Of a stretch of 64,000 bases of DNA, positions 9,557 to 20,891 are shown piece by piece. This DNA is from Leptobrachium leishanense (lineage: Eukaryota > Chordata > Amphibia > Anura > Megophryidae). The notes beneath the pieces were generated by a model, which saw nothing but the letters and a program-made list of their open reading frames with translations, did no database searches and was not told the DNA's origin. Each line of letters starts with the position of its first letter. The first letter of the stretch is position 1. Location: the NCBI GenBank assembly GCA_009667805.1, contig CM019064.1, positions 271,603,662-271,667,661 of the forward strand. Direction: 5' to 3'. A program made the translations under genes and the position numbers.

Positions 9557-12108
9557 TAGGTGATGAGCGTTCGGTTCAGATCTGTTCGGAGTTCGAATCG
9601 AACATCGGCTGTTCGAAAGTTTGCGAAATTCAAACTTTTTTGGGACGTTCACCAAAAGTTCGAAAAAATCTTTTTTTTAAAAAGTATGAAGAATGCTTAA
9701 CAAATACTTAAAAATCTAGAAATAAAGAGACTCTTTACTGCAGAATATTATAAGCAACGGTTTATTAGATATTGAATTAAAACGGGAATATTTTTAACAT
9801 TGAAGCCTATGGGATAAAACATTCCTGTTACTAAAACATCAGGCATACACAGCCCTCTAATCAAGCACTGTAGAGGGCAGCCTGCCGGGGCCTCCCAAGG
9901 ATCCCCTTGAGGAGCATGCGGCCGCCGGATGACAGAGCTGCGACTGTGCGGGCTAGCCGCCTGGGTGCATGTGCCAGAGATAGGCGGTGCAGGGAGGGAG
10001 CCACTGCACCTGCGGCCACGGCAGACCCCCCCACAACCAAGATCCAGGGAGCCCCCCCCAATGACCACCAGGCTAAGGTAAGGCGACACATTTCTAAAAA
10101 AAATAAAATCCGAGGACATTCTTAAATGTCCCCGGGAACATAAAATAAAACTTTTTTTTCTCTTTCTCTACCTTGCTGAATGTATTTAATTATATATATT
10201 AGATACATTCAGCCAGGTAGAGGGGGTGGCATGTGGGCTGCGTGGGGTCTCAGGCAGTGTTTTTTTTGTGTGCATATTTTTAGCAAATTTATAGGGGAAG
10301 GTAAGGGCAGGTATGATATATATATATAGATAAGATATATATCTATATTCTTATAAATATATATATCCAGACTTGTATTACACACACATTTTGGCAACTA
10401 ATTGCCCCCCCCTCCATTTGGCTGATCCCTCCAGAAGAAATGTTGAACCCGATAGAGCAGAGAGTAATATATATATTCTCTGCTCTGTCGGGTTCAACAT
10501 TTCTTCTGGAGGGATCAGCCAAATGGGGGAGGCACATTTAGTTGAGATTGTCCACATGCTACCCCCCTTTGTGTGTATGTGTATATATGGTCTGAGGTCT
10601 GTGGGTGGGTGTATATATATATCTGCGTGTTGATATATACGTATATTTAGGTCTGCATGTTGATATATACGTATATGTCTGTGTGTGGTATGAGTATTAA
10701 TGCATCCGTACTCTATACACAGCGCTCTGTGTCCTTATAAGATATATGATCAGGGGTTACCTTTTTTTTATATTTTTATTCTATTCCTATTAAATTAACA
10801 GTAATTTTTGATATATTTTATTCAGTAGAAACTTTGTTTGCCTATATAACATGTGCTTTGTGAAAATAAAACTGTTGTGTGTACATTTTAAGTTAGTTAA
10901 TGGATTCCTGTCCAGTGCGGTGAGAAGCAAACGTAATGCAGTGTAGACACACTGCGAGGCGGAGCGGAGTGAAGTCAAGCCTGCAAAATGTTTGCTTCTC
11001 TTCGCTTCGCTACACTGTGCGACGCTACACGCTCAGTGTGTCTCAGCCTTTATTCCCACATTGCTAGCTTACCGAATCAGTTTGTATACTTGTTACTGAC
11101 CCTGCTTGTTCTGAGGACCCGATCTGTTGCCGACTTTGCCTGCCATTTGACTATTGTCTCTGTGTATTCCCTGCCTGTTCTGTTTGCTTCCTGTTGCTAC
11201 TTGTGTGTGCCGATTCGCACCATATACAGTAGCGCAGTACAAGTGCCTAAACATTGCTGACCCGGTTTTGTTATAGCTGCTGATGTAACTGAATAGATCG
11301 TGAATCTCTTCTGCATTACCAAAACCTTCACCACTGCACTCTTCCACAATACCTCAGAGGGGTTACGGTGTGAAGGCACTTGCTGCCACCAAAGGCAAAA
11401 TATTTGGGTGCACTGACGCCTGTACCAGATTCATATCATTTTAATATTTGACCGCAGGATCCAACCCTGCACTCTTCCACAATACCACAGAGGGGTTATG
11501 GTGTGATGGCACTGTTGCCGACACTAAAGGCCCAATTTTAAAGCACCTATTGTTACTTCATCCAAAGACTGCATAAGTTTCACCATAATTTAGCCCAAAA
11601 AATCACTAAACTTGTTCTGCGTGTCCTAAAACGTCTCCTCTTTTCATACAGGCTGCCACCCCAAACAGTTGTTTATGAATAGATTAAAGGAAAACCATTT
11701 ACCGTCATTCGAAATGTCATTTTTTTGTTTTTAAATGTTTCTATACATCCTACAAATCCACCACTTCACGGGCAGGTTATGGGGACCTCCTAGGCACGAT
11801 ATTTGAAGGAATTTTTCGTTTTTACTCTTAACCTTTATTTCATGGAAAACTCATTGTTCCTTTAAAAACATTTTTTTTTAAACTTTTTGTCCTTGTTTCC
11901 TGTCCCCCATGGCACTACCCGGACCCTCATACACCTTTTATGGCAAATATCTAGCATATATGCCCTCTTGGAGGGCACTCTAAAAATCAAACGTTCGAGT
12001 CCCATTGACTTACATTGAGTTCGGATCGTGTTTGAGTTTGAACTCGAACTTTTGAAATTGTTCGAGTTCGAAGTTGAACCGAACACGGGGGTGTTCGGCT
12101 CATCCCTA
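9557..12108 (+). mobile_element. hAT copy C: family ends around a mosaic interior
   Basis: Bounded by ATCAACAG on both sides (9549-9556 and 12109-12116), a perfect 8-bp duplication. The left end TAGGTGATGAGCGTTCGG matches the left end of copy B; the right ~830 bp (from ~11272, beginning with the last codons of the transposase, GCTGATGTAACTGAATAG) matches the 3' part of copy A. Between ~9690 and ~11270 nothing matches A or B. Instead there is the shared core module (9715-9815), a GC-rich patch (9890-10080), a hairpin (10412-10528), TA-rich microsatellite and unassigned sequence. No transposase remains. Confidence 0.88.
10412..10528. repeat. Near-perfect ~55-bp hairpin
   Basis: CTCCATTTGGCTGATCCCTC... 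pairs with ...GAGGGATCAGCCAAATGGGG across a short TA-rich loop near 10470. The right arm shares CTGGAGGGATCAGCCAAATG with the CR1 reverse transcriptase at 28397-28416. Confidence 0.85.
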
Positions 12109-12116
12109 ATCAACAG

Positions 12117-13956
12117 CTGCAGGTTTTTTTGCCAAATGCATCAAGTTTATCCATTTCTCTTTCCCCACCATTCTTTTTATATATTGCTTTATACCCTTTT
12201 GATGGATAAACACTTAAAGCTGCGAGGCTAGACAGTATTGCATGATCCTTCATTTTGTTTAATGAAGGATTACATTCATAAAAACCACCAAGAAGATTTT
12301 ATGTTGCCTTAAATAATCTATAAATCGAACTCTCTGCAGCAATAAGAGCAGATTGACTGAATATTTTAATGATAATATGGATGCATAATACCTGTAGAGT
12401 CTATGTATGATTATATGGATGTGGGTGTATACTGTACATGCTAGTGTATGTGGTGAGTTTATTGTTTATTATTTGTAGAGGTACAGTATAATAGCATTTC
12501 ACGGTGCTCTAACTTTGTGAGCAAAGTCGTATGTTAATTGATTGCATATTGTTACCACACTGTTAGATAATTTGATTTATACCATTAGCTCATTTTCAGT
12601 GTTTAATGTGGTTTTATGTGCTATTATGAAGCATACATTAGCGAGCTACATGTTTATTGTCTTTTCTAACTGACTTAGAAAACCTTTCTTTTGGAAACTT
12701 TTGAAATATAGAGAGCTCCAGGTGTTTAATGCTTTTACTGTATGGCTCACTCCTAAAAGGTAAAAGCAAACAAGGATTAATTATTTTATTCCTCTATCCA
12801 CCAAAAAATGGGCTTTCCTGTGCTGCCATGCCAATCCTCTTAATCTTGTGTTCAGTTTACTGCATGTATAGTAATTATGTGATGGAATTCATGCACAGAA
12901 ATCCAGACACCAGATGCTTGAAATCGGAGGAAGGGCAAAACATTTTGGGATGCCATACACAATTACCTTTCTTTTCCATAGTAAAGACATTTCAAGACTG
13001 GCAGTAAAGGAAGTGATTCACTGTATACATATCTTCCAAAAGAGAAATTGACATTTTGGAAAGAGCTGTCATAGAAGTTCTCACATCTCATAAACGGTAC
13101 ACAGCAAAAAATAATATGAATCATTCAATATATTTTTTTCATTTTTGTTATTCAGATGTACAGAAACTGCTGGTAATTTATTAGTATCTAAATAACTATT
13201 CAGTATTTTTCCAAATCCAAAATATTGTAAATCTGAAATCTTCCGAGTGATATTTTTGACTGTGTACTTGTCTTCCTGGGATGGTTCTACACAGTATCTT
13301 AGGTGTCCCAAGCACTGCACTCTTCTGGACAGAGATCGCAGATGTCACACCTGAAATCTACTGAAGCTACTCTCTCCCAATTTGAGGGTGAAAGTCCTTG
13401 GTGATCCTATCACAACTGGGATTACTAGTCCGGTCTTCATTTTGCACATTATTTCGAGCTTCTCTTTCAGCCCTTGGTTGCTCGTGATGTTACGGTCACT
13501 GGATATTGCTACATCCACCACCACTGCTGCCTTCTGTACCTTGTCTTCATGATACTAAGCTTGTTAGCTGGTACTTGTTTGTCTGTCTAGATATGGATAT
13601 CCCACAAGCTCTAATCCTTATCATTCTCAATTACCATTCATTGCATTGTGTGTTTTTATATATATATTATACAGTACACCAAGGTACTTTCTGTGGCTCC
13701 CAGTGCTGCCCTCTTGCTGTAATATGTATGAAAAGGGCTGACAACCTTCTGTCAAACACCATTCCCTGCCACAGGTGTTCCATTTGCAGGCTGTATTTAA
13801 CTTTGAATTGCTGGGAACCCCAGAAAGGATTCTGTCCCCAGTAACTGAGTTAATCCCATAAATACTGTCGTCATTAGGTGTTTTAGTGTAGAGATGGGAT
13901 ACATTGACGCTATGACAGGTTTAAACAAGATGTGGTCATATTTTGTGAACTAAACT
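12117..13956. other. Spacer, no gene seen
   Basis: AT-rich sequence. Scattered 60-110-codon ORFs show no family resemblance and no consistent splice signals. Nothing supported. Confidence 0.45.
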
Positions 13957-15019
13957 CCCATCGTTCAATAACTATTTAGACAGACGAAAAAGTTGTAGAC
14001 AAGTTTGCAGCTCAAAACAAACACCTGTGTACACCCTATACACCAATCAGATACAGAACAATGGGTACTAGCCCCGGTGTGAGCGCACTTAACTGTTAAG
14101 TTAATCAGACTGGGGAGTGACTTTTAATTATCGATTGGATTTATCACACAAAGAATCTGGCAGAATGAAAGAACATGTGACCGGGGGCTTGCTTAGAAGA
14201 TATAGTCCATGAATTGGAGTTACATCATGGAACGCACTTTGAAATCTAGCTGGACTCGGTGTCCGCACATGTGACCGGAAGTCGTGCTGTGGAACGCACG
14301 CCGGAACCAGAATTGGAACGCAGATGTGAGCATTAACCACAGGTGATGAACGCTATTCATTACCAAGCGGCTATTTAATAATTGTGTGAATTTGGACAGA
14401 TTGTACAGGACTGAGGAAGCCTACAGTGTTGTTGGGCGAAACGCGTCTCTTGTATTATTTTTTAGAATAAATGTTGCATTACTTATTACAAGTATAGTGC
14501 ACTATTTTCTGTCCACCGTTTCCAGTCTGAGCAACCAACCTATCGGTTACAGATTTTCAAACCTATATACTGAGCCAGTTCCTAAAGAGGCTCAAGAGAT
14601 TGTAAGTATTCGTTCTCTAATATGCTAATATAAGAATATTGATATCTGCGCAATGAAAGTATCTTTTTGCTTTTAAAGTGCTAAAAGAAATCCCTTTATG
14701 GATGTTCCCACGGCTGACTCAAACGTGAAAAATCTTATGCAAGGGGTGTGACCCCCCCAGAGAGGTCAAAAGGTGACGACAGTTGAGCCCTATTAGGCTC
14801 TACACTTGTGAGTTCTTTATACATACAATTTGTATTTTAATTTTTCTTTGGAAACAATATTGCACCATGGAGTCTTTTATTTTTTAATATTAGGTCATGA
14901 TTATGATTCCATAATCAGGAACCGTCAAGATCAATGCTGAAGTTTCCTAATCAAGTTACTTCCTAACAGTTAAGTGCGCTCACACCGGGGCTAGTACCCA
15001 TTGTTCAATAACTATTTAG
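13957..15019. repeat. Compound direct and inverted repeat structure
   Basis: A 45-bp inverted repeat (14056-14100 and 14962-15006; one mismatch in the part compared; GGGTACTAGCCCCGGTGTGA and its complement) bounds ~950 bp. A 23-bp direct repeat (CCCATYGTTCAATAACTATT...) lies at 13957-13979 and 14997-15019, overlapping the right arm. The interior (14415-14470) has CTGAGGAAG, then GCGAAACGCGTC, then AATAAA, an order also seen in the insertion at 53780-54249. Non-coding mobile element of unknown class; no clear target duplication. Confidence 0.7.
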
Positions 15020-15474
15020 GTTGTGGAAAAATTTGTAAAAAAAAAGTGTATAATCTGGTGAAACCGGTGAGTGTCTTATACATTTTATGAAGCTTGGATG
15101 GTGCAGTTTTTGTCATGGAATGCTCTCCCCTTAGTGTATTGAGTCTATTTGTCATAAGAAGCACCTGCCCGTTGTGCTTAGTAAAGGTTGAGTGCTGCTC
15201 TCCTGCTGTCATATTTATTAAAGTATCTATAGAAAGACACCACAGATAGCTTTATACGCCAATTTCAAGATTTTAAATATAACAAATGCTAGTCGTCCAT
15301 GACGTGACGTCATGAGCAAGCGTTGCATAACAGACACGTTGCTTTTGGATGCGTGCCCTCAGCAGCAACTGGCTACATGGTTGACAAGTTCTTAGTTTTG
15401 TATAAATAATGGATTCACTGATACAGTTGTTCCTTGATAATGGCTCAGTGAGAGCTGAAACATCGGCCTTACTT
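15020..15474. other. Spacer, no gene seen
   Basis: No supported feature. TGAGAGCTGAAACATCGGCC near 15450 is another GATAATGGCTCAGTGAG-type phrase that could be part of an old element, but I cannot bound it. Confidence 0.35.
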
Positions 15475-16019
15475 TTTAAGATTAGGGATGGGCTGGCGGT
15501 TCGATCCGAACATGAGTTCGATTAGAACATTGCCCGTTCGGGCCGTTCGGCGAACATTGAACATTTCCGCGTGTTCGCCGCGGGTTCACCCACAATGCAC
15601 CACAATGGACCACAATGCACTTTTCCACTGGCCTGAATCTTGTAATTGGCTACAGCCTTGCACCTGACCACAGGACAGGTGCAAGACAGGTGCAAGACTA
15701 TGCCAATCACGGCTCAGAGTCCTGATTGGGAAAATTTTGCCCAATCATGGGCTCACAGAGCTAAGTCCCACGGCACACTCTTTAAGGCTTCCCCGAAGCC
15801 CCAGCATGTGTTTGTTGCAGGAGTGAATCAGAGAGGAGAGGAGATTGTTTGTTGCATATCAGTCTGTATCACTGAGTTATATCTGATTTCTGGAAATTGG
15901 AATCTGTGTGTTGTCACTGACAGCTATCAGGGACAGGCTATATCACTGAGTTATATCTGATTTCTGGAAATTGGAATCTGTGTGTTGGCACTGCCAGCTG
16001 CTGCCACTGCCACTGCCAG

Positions 16020-16735
16020 GCTATCAGGCTGTATCACTGACTTATACCAGAGTTGTGTGAATTGGAATCTATGTGTTGCCACTGCAAAGGCTATCAGGCT
16101 GTATCACTGACTTATACCAGAGTTGTGTGAATTTGAATCTGTGTGTTGCCACTGCAAAGGCTATCAGGCTATATCACTGACTTATACCAGAGTTGTGTGA
16201 TTTGAATCTGTGTGTTGCCACTGCAAAGGCTATCAGGCTATATCACTGACTTATACCAGAGTTGTGTGATTTGAATCTGTGTGTTGCCACTGCAAAGGCT
16301 ATCAGGCTGTATCACTGACTTATACCAGAGTTGTATGAATTTGAATCTGTGTGTTGCCACTGCAAAGGCTATCAGGCTGTATCACTGACTTATACCAGAG
16401 TTGTGTGAATTTGAATCTGTGTGTTGCCACTGCAAAGGCTATCAGGCTGTATCACTGACTTATACCAGAGTTGTGTGATTTGAATCTGTGTGTTGCCACT
16501 GCAAAGGCTATCAGGCTGTATCACTGACTTATACCAGAGTTGTATGAATTTGAATCTGTGTGTTGCCACTGCAAAGGCTATCAGGCTGTATCACTGACTT
16601 ATACCAGAGTTGTGTGAATTTGAATCTGTGTGTTGCCACTGCAAAGGCTATCAGGCTGTATCACTGACTTATACCAGAGTTGTGTGATTTGAATCTGTGT
16701 GTTGCCACTGCAAAGGCTATCAGGCTGTATCCCTG
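16020..16735 (+). repeat. ~70-bp tandem array upstream of the hAT ORF
   Basis: About ten units of 69-70 bp; ACTGCAAAGG recurs near 16081, 16151, 16220, 16289, 16359, 16429 and 16498 and onward. Each unit holds GCTATCAGGCTGTATCACTG and ACTTATACCAGAGTTGTGTG. Units are nearly identical, so expansion or homogenisation is recent. The last unit ends ~55 bp before the ORF start. Copy B has a diverged equivalent at 61905-62510. Confidence 0.92.
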
Positions 16736-16790
16736 ACGTATAGCATTGTTCTGGAAAATCTGTATATCTTTAATATATATATCACTCACC

Positions 16791-17774
16791 ATGTCAGAAA
16801 GACTAAAAAGGACAGGCAGACGCTCCCAGACACAGATAAGAGGGCAAGCAGCCTCTGTGTCGGAAGGCTGTGCCCCTGGTTGTCATGGACGTGGTGAATC
16901 CTCTGCAGGGGCACGCTTGTCCTTGTTTCTAACTGGTGCTGGCCGTCTTAAGCAGCAGCAACATACAGAGGATTTGCAGGATTGGGAGGGTTTTGTGTCC
17001 CCAGAAACCCAAGGACTAGTACGTGGCTGGGAGGAGGTAGTGCACGATACGGTCATCCTCAGCGACCAGGAACACTCTGAAGCTAATGCCACCTCCAACC
17101 TACGCTGCATGGGCTCCCTCATCCTGCAAAGCCTGCTAAAGGACCCCAGGATTCGTGCTATCAAGGAGAGGGATCATTACTGGTTGGCAACCCTTCTTGA
17201 TCCACGATACAAGGGTAAGGTTGCAGAGCTCATCCTGCCCTCACAGAGGGAGCACAGGATGAAACAACTTGAGGACACTCTAAAGCGACACATGTGTAAC
17301 ACCTTTCCAGACACTGGTAGGTTACCAAGTGATGACACAGGTGCTTCTGAGGCTGCTGTTTATCAGAGGAAGAGCGGTGAAGGGGGCCGCTTGACTGATG
17401 CCTTTTCCAATTTTTTTAGTCCACGACACCCAGGGACGTCAAATGTAGGCACCCATTGCCAGCGTCTTCATCATATGGCGCAGGACTATCTAGGGGCAAG
17501 GGCAGACCTGGATACCTTTACAGCAGATGATCCACTGGCTTACTGGGTGTTGAGATTGGATCACTGGCCAGAACTTAGCCAATATGCTATGGAGCTACTA
17601 GGTTGCCCTTCATATAGCGTGCTTTCTGAAAGGACGTTCAGTGCCGCTGGAGGTTTTGTCACAGACAAAAGAGTGCGTCTGTCCACTGACTCTGTAGACC
17701 GGCTGACATTTATAAAAATTAATCAGTCCTGGATCAGCAGCTATGACTCCCCTGATGCTGATGTAACTGAATAG
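16791..17774 (+). CDS. Internally deleted hAT transposase (ZBED-like), 327 aa, intact frame
   Basis: The ATG at 16791 (MSERLKRTGRR) is chosen because copy B starts at the equivalent codon; upstream codons in frame have no ATG. Residues 1-65 match copy B, then at W65 the sequence jumps to the C-terminal half. The BED finger and N-terminal catalytic portion retained in B are absent. Seen downstream: LLDPRYKGK (135-143), typical of ZBED-type hAT proteins, and the hAT dimerisation domain (~246-311) with SERTFSAAG (279-287) and RLTFIKIN. The stop is TAG at 17772. Full-length hAT transposases usually exceed 600 residues, so this cannot be an active enzyme. It keeps the dimer interface, so interference with full-length transposase is possible in principle (inference). 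The open frame may simply reflect youth. Confidence 0.9.
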   Translation: MSERLKRTGRRSQTQIRGQAASVSEGCAPGCHGRGESSAGARLSLFLTGAGRLKQQQHTEDLQDWEGFVSPETQGLVRGWEEVVHDTVILSDQEHSEANATSNLRCMGSLILQSLLKDPRIRAIKERDHYWLATLLDPRYKGKVAELILPSQREHRMKQLEDTLKRHMCNTFPDTGRLPSDDTGASEAAVYQRKSGEGGRLTDAFSNFFSPRHPGTSNVGTHCQRLHHMAQDYLGARADLDTFTADDPLAYWVLRLDHWPELSQYAMELLGCPSYSVLSERTFSAAGGFVTDKRVRLSTDSVDRLTFIKINQSWISSYDSPDADVTE

Positions 17775-17804
17775 ATCGGGGATCTTTTCTGCATTCCCAA
17801 AACC

Positions 17805-18300
17805 TTCACCACTGCACTCTTCCACAATACCTCAGAGGGGTTACAGTGTGAAGGCACTAGCTGGCACCAAATGCCCAATATTTGGGTGCACTGACACTGA
17901 AGCGTGTACCAGATTCATATAATTTTAATATTTGACGGCAGGGTCCACCCCTGCACTCTTCCACAATACCTCAGAGGGGTTACGGTGTGAAGGCATTAGC
18001 TGGCACCAAATGCCCAATATTTGGGCGCACTGACACTGATGCGTGTACCAGATTCCAATCATTTTAATATTTGAATGCAGAGTCCACCCCTGCACTCTTC
18101 CACAATACCTTAGAGGGGTTACGGTGTGAAGGCACTAGCTGGCACCAAATGCCCAATATTTGGGTGCACTGACACTGAAGTGTGTACCAGATTCATATCA
18201 TTTTAATATTTGATGGCAGGGTCCACCCCTGCACTCTTCCACAATACCTCAGAGGGGTTACGGTGTGAAGGCACTAGCAGGCACCAAAGGTCCAATTTTA
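17805..18300 (+). repeat. 139-bp tandem array downstream of the hAT ORF
   Basis: Four starts of TGCACTCTTCCACAATACC at 17813, 17952, 18091 and 18230, exactly 139 bp apart. Units contain GAGGGGTTACGGTGTGAAGG and TTTTAATATTTGA. Copy C has about two units at 11335-11520. Confidence 0.93.
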
Positions 18301-18881
18301 ATGCACCTGTTGTTACTTTCATCCAAAGCCTGCATAAGTTTCGCCACAATTTAGCCAAAAAATCACTAAACTTGTTCTGCGTGTCCTAAAACGTCTCCTC
18401 TTTTCATACAGGCTGCCGCCCCAAGCAGTTGTTTATGAATAGATTAAAGGAAAACCATTTACCGTAATTTGAAATGTCATTTTTTTTCTTTTTAAATGTT
18501 TCTATACATCCGACAAATCCGCCACTTCATGGGCAGGTTATGGGGACCTCCTAAGCACAATATTTGAAGGAATTTTTTGTTTTTATTCTTAACCTTTATT
18601 TCATGTAGAAAATCACTGTTCCTTTAAAAACATCTTTTTTAATACTTTTTTTCCTTGCTTTCTGTCCCCCAGGGCACTACCCGGACCACCCATACACCTT
18701 TATGGCAAATATCTTGCATATATATGCCCTCTTGCAGGGCACTCTAAAAATCGAACGTTCGAGTCCCCTTTGACTTGCATTGAGTTCGAATCGTGTACGC
18801 GTCCGAACTCGAACTTTTGAAATTGTTCGAGTTCGAATGCGAACCGAACACGGGGGTGCTCGGTTCATCCTTATTTAAGAT

Positions 18882-19618
18882 AGATTAAATAAAACTGTTT
18901 TTATTTTTGAGGGCTGCCAAAGATGTGAGGAACTGGATACCATATGGCAGTCTGAGCATCAAATATGAGATACAATTTGTTTTATTGTCTAGGAGCAATG
19001 CGGATCATCTGTTACATATATATATCCATAGAGACGTGCTTGATCAAATGCAGAGGAGGTAGAAATGATTAGAAGTGAATAAGATTGGTTACATTTGTCT
19101 CCAAATACAAAAGGTACTGCAGCCCTGCAATACAGTGAAGATTTTGGTACCTGGACTATACAGCTAATCCAATCTACAAAACACTTATGTTCATACTATA
19201 TTATTTGTGCACTCGTGTGTATTTGTGTATTATATATTCTAACAATACTTTGTAACTGAAGATAGGGTAAATCCAGTTCTGCAACTCTAGAAAATGTCTT
19301 CATATTACATTTTAATATGAATTAATTGAGTCTAGTTTAAAGTATCACTGATAATACATTTTTGCTAACTAAATCACAATTAGCAAGCTAACAGCTGCTG
19401 CTACAAATAGCAATAAATAACAGAGGGGTGGGAGGAATCATGGAGGCATTTTCATAAATCTCTAGTAACATGCAAAGAATTCCAGATTATCTATCTCCAG
19501 TTATGATAAACCAAGTGATCATAAGTTCAAATGAATTCTTTAAAAGCATAGAAAGCACTTAATTGAAAAGAAATATATATTTAATGCCACAACAATATAT
19601 ATAAATATATAATATTAT
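18882..19618. other. AT-rich spacer, no gene seen
   Basis: No supported feature. Confidence 0.45.
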
Positions 19619-20521
19619 CAGGGTTATCCAAAGAGATTCGAAAAGTCACCGCACGTTCGGTGACTTTTCGTTCTCTTCAATTCGGTTCCTTTTGCCGATT
19701 GCATTTCGGTGACCCTGCGGTGTATTCAGCAAACAGCACAGGGTCCCCGAATTCCAGGGAAAGGCTGCCGCAAACCTGACGAAGACTAACCGAATGCACG
19801 CTGAAAACAAGCAAAAACATCTGGATTAACCTTCGAAGAGGAGCCGAACAGGAGCCGAAAAGGAGCCGAATCACACAGAGCCGAAGCAGCTGTGACGTAG
19901 AGGAGGCAGTGAATAAATTAGAAAAACCATTTGTATGAATCTGGGAAAAAGAAACGCTGTTTGCAAAGAAACTACTGAGCGAAAATGTCTGAAATTTTCA
20001 CAGGAGGTCCAGGGAATGATACTAAAGAGGGCTGTTACAAAAAAAATAAGCAAACTGAAAAAAAAAAAAAAAAAAAATCGGACTTTTAATTTTTTTTTAA
20101 AAAATTCAGAAAAATGCTTAAAGTATCCTAAAAAATCTATAAGTAAAGAGACTTTTTGCTGCAGAATTTTATAATGAACGGTTTATTAGATATTGAATTA
20201 ATACGGGAATATTTTTATCATTGAAGTCTATGGGATTCTCCTGAATAAATTTGCCGAATTAAACCACCGAATGGCAGAGCATTAGGGGAACCTTTCACTG
20301 CTGGTTTGTGTTCTCTGAATAGACGAAGCAATGCTTTTTGATGGGGTTTTCACTGCCCTCGAACAGGGACCGAACAGGCACCGTATGTTCAGGCAATTCG
20401 ACAGGATTTGGCGAATTGCCTGCTCTCTGGATAGCCGAATGCTCAGGAAAGGCAACCGAACGCTGATTTTCAGCGTTCGGTTACCTTTCTCAAGCAATTC
20501 GAATCTCTTTGGATAACCCTG
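19619..20521 (+). mobile_element. CAGGGTTAT-family MITE, complete, forward
   Basis: Inverted termini CAGGGTTATCCAAAGAGATT and AATCTCTTTGGATAACCCTG bound 903 bp. A terminal hairpin (GAAAAGTCACCG / CGGTGACTTTTCG) follows the left end and CCGAACGCTG / CAGCGTTCGG precedes the right end. The shared core module (AGAGACTTTTTGCTGCAG to ATTGAAGTCTATGGG) sits at about 20145-20235. Flanks TAT / TAA do not give a clean duplication. Non-coding; superfamily uncertain. Confidence 0.9.
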
Positions 20522-20891
20522 TAAGTGTCATGCCCCATGATTTCAGGGTTTATTTGTATATTTTAATGATATGTGTTGTATCTGCCTTTTGCTGCTTACA
20601 GCTATCATTTCATAGCTATTTTGTTCCTGCTGGGTTTCCTTAGCCTTGCTGTATCCAGCTAGCTCCACCCCCTTTCTGTTCTGAGGTACTTACCGGTCAC
20701 CTAGCAGCCATCTTTGCTCAATGCTGGACAGAACTAATGTCTTTTCACCTGCATTGCTGTACACTGTTACGAAGATTGTCAGTCTGATCATTCAAGTTTT
20801 CAATTGGAATCTTCTTTCTACGTGTCAGTTTTGCTGAGTTGACGCTGTCTGCTGAACTTTCATCGTATGAGTACTGGTCAATAAAGACTTA
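20522..20891. other. Spacer between inverted MITEs; LTR-like phrases
   Basis: 370 bp starting TGTCATGCCCC and ending with AATAAAGACTTACA. The TG...CA ends and polyadenylation-like signal suggest a solo LTR or retroelement tail, but no target duplication or second copy is present. Low certainty. Confidence 0.3.

Larger units (their letters stand above)
15483..18873 (+). mobile_element. hAT copy A (complete ends, internally deleted)
   Basis: A 3391-bp element flanked by TTTAAGAT on both sides (15475-15482, 18874-18881). Termini TAGGGATGGGC (left) and TTCATCCTTA (right) are imperfect inverted repeats. Subterminal regions are rich in TTCGAAC/GTTCGA motifs on both sides, as in copies B and C. Order: left end, ~70-bp tandem array (16020-16735), transposase-derived ORF (16791-17774), 139-bp tandem array (17805-18300), right end. 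An 8-bp duplication plus a C-terminal hAT dimerisation domain identifies the superfamily. Confidence 0.95.

Noticed and set aside
16020..16735. CRISPR-like array
   Set aside because: The whole 70-bp unit repeats without unique spacers, inside a eukaryotic hAT element.
20522..20891. Solo LTR of a retrovirus-like element
   Set aside because: TG...CA ends and AATAAA are suggestive, but there is no target duplication, second LTR or primer-binding site.
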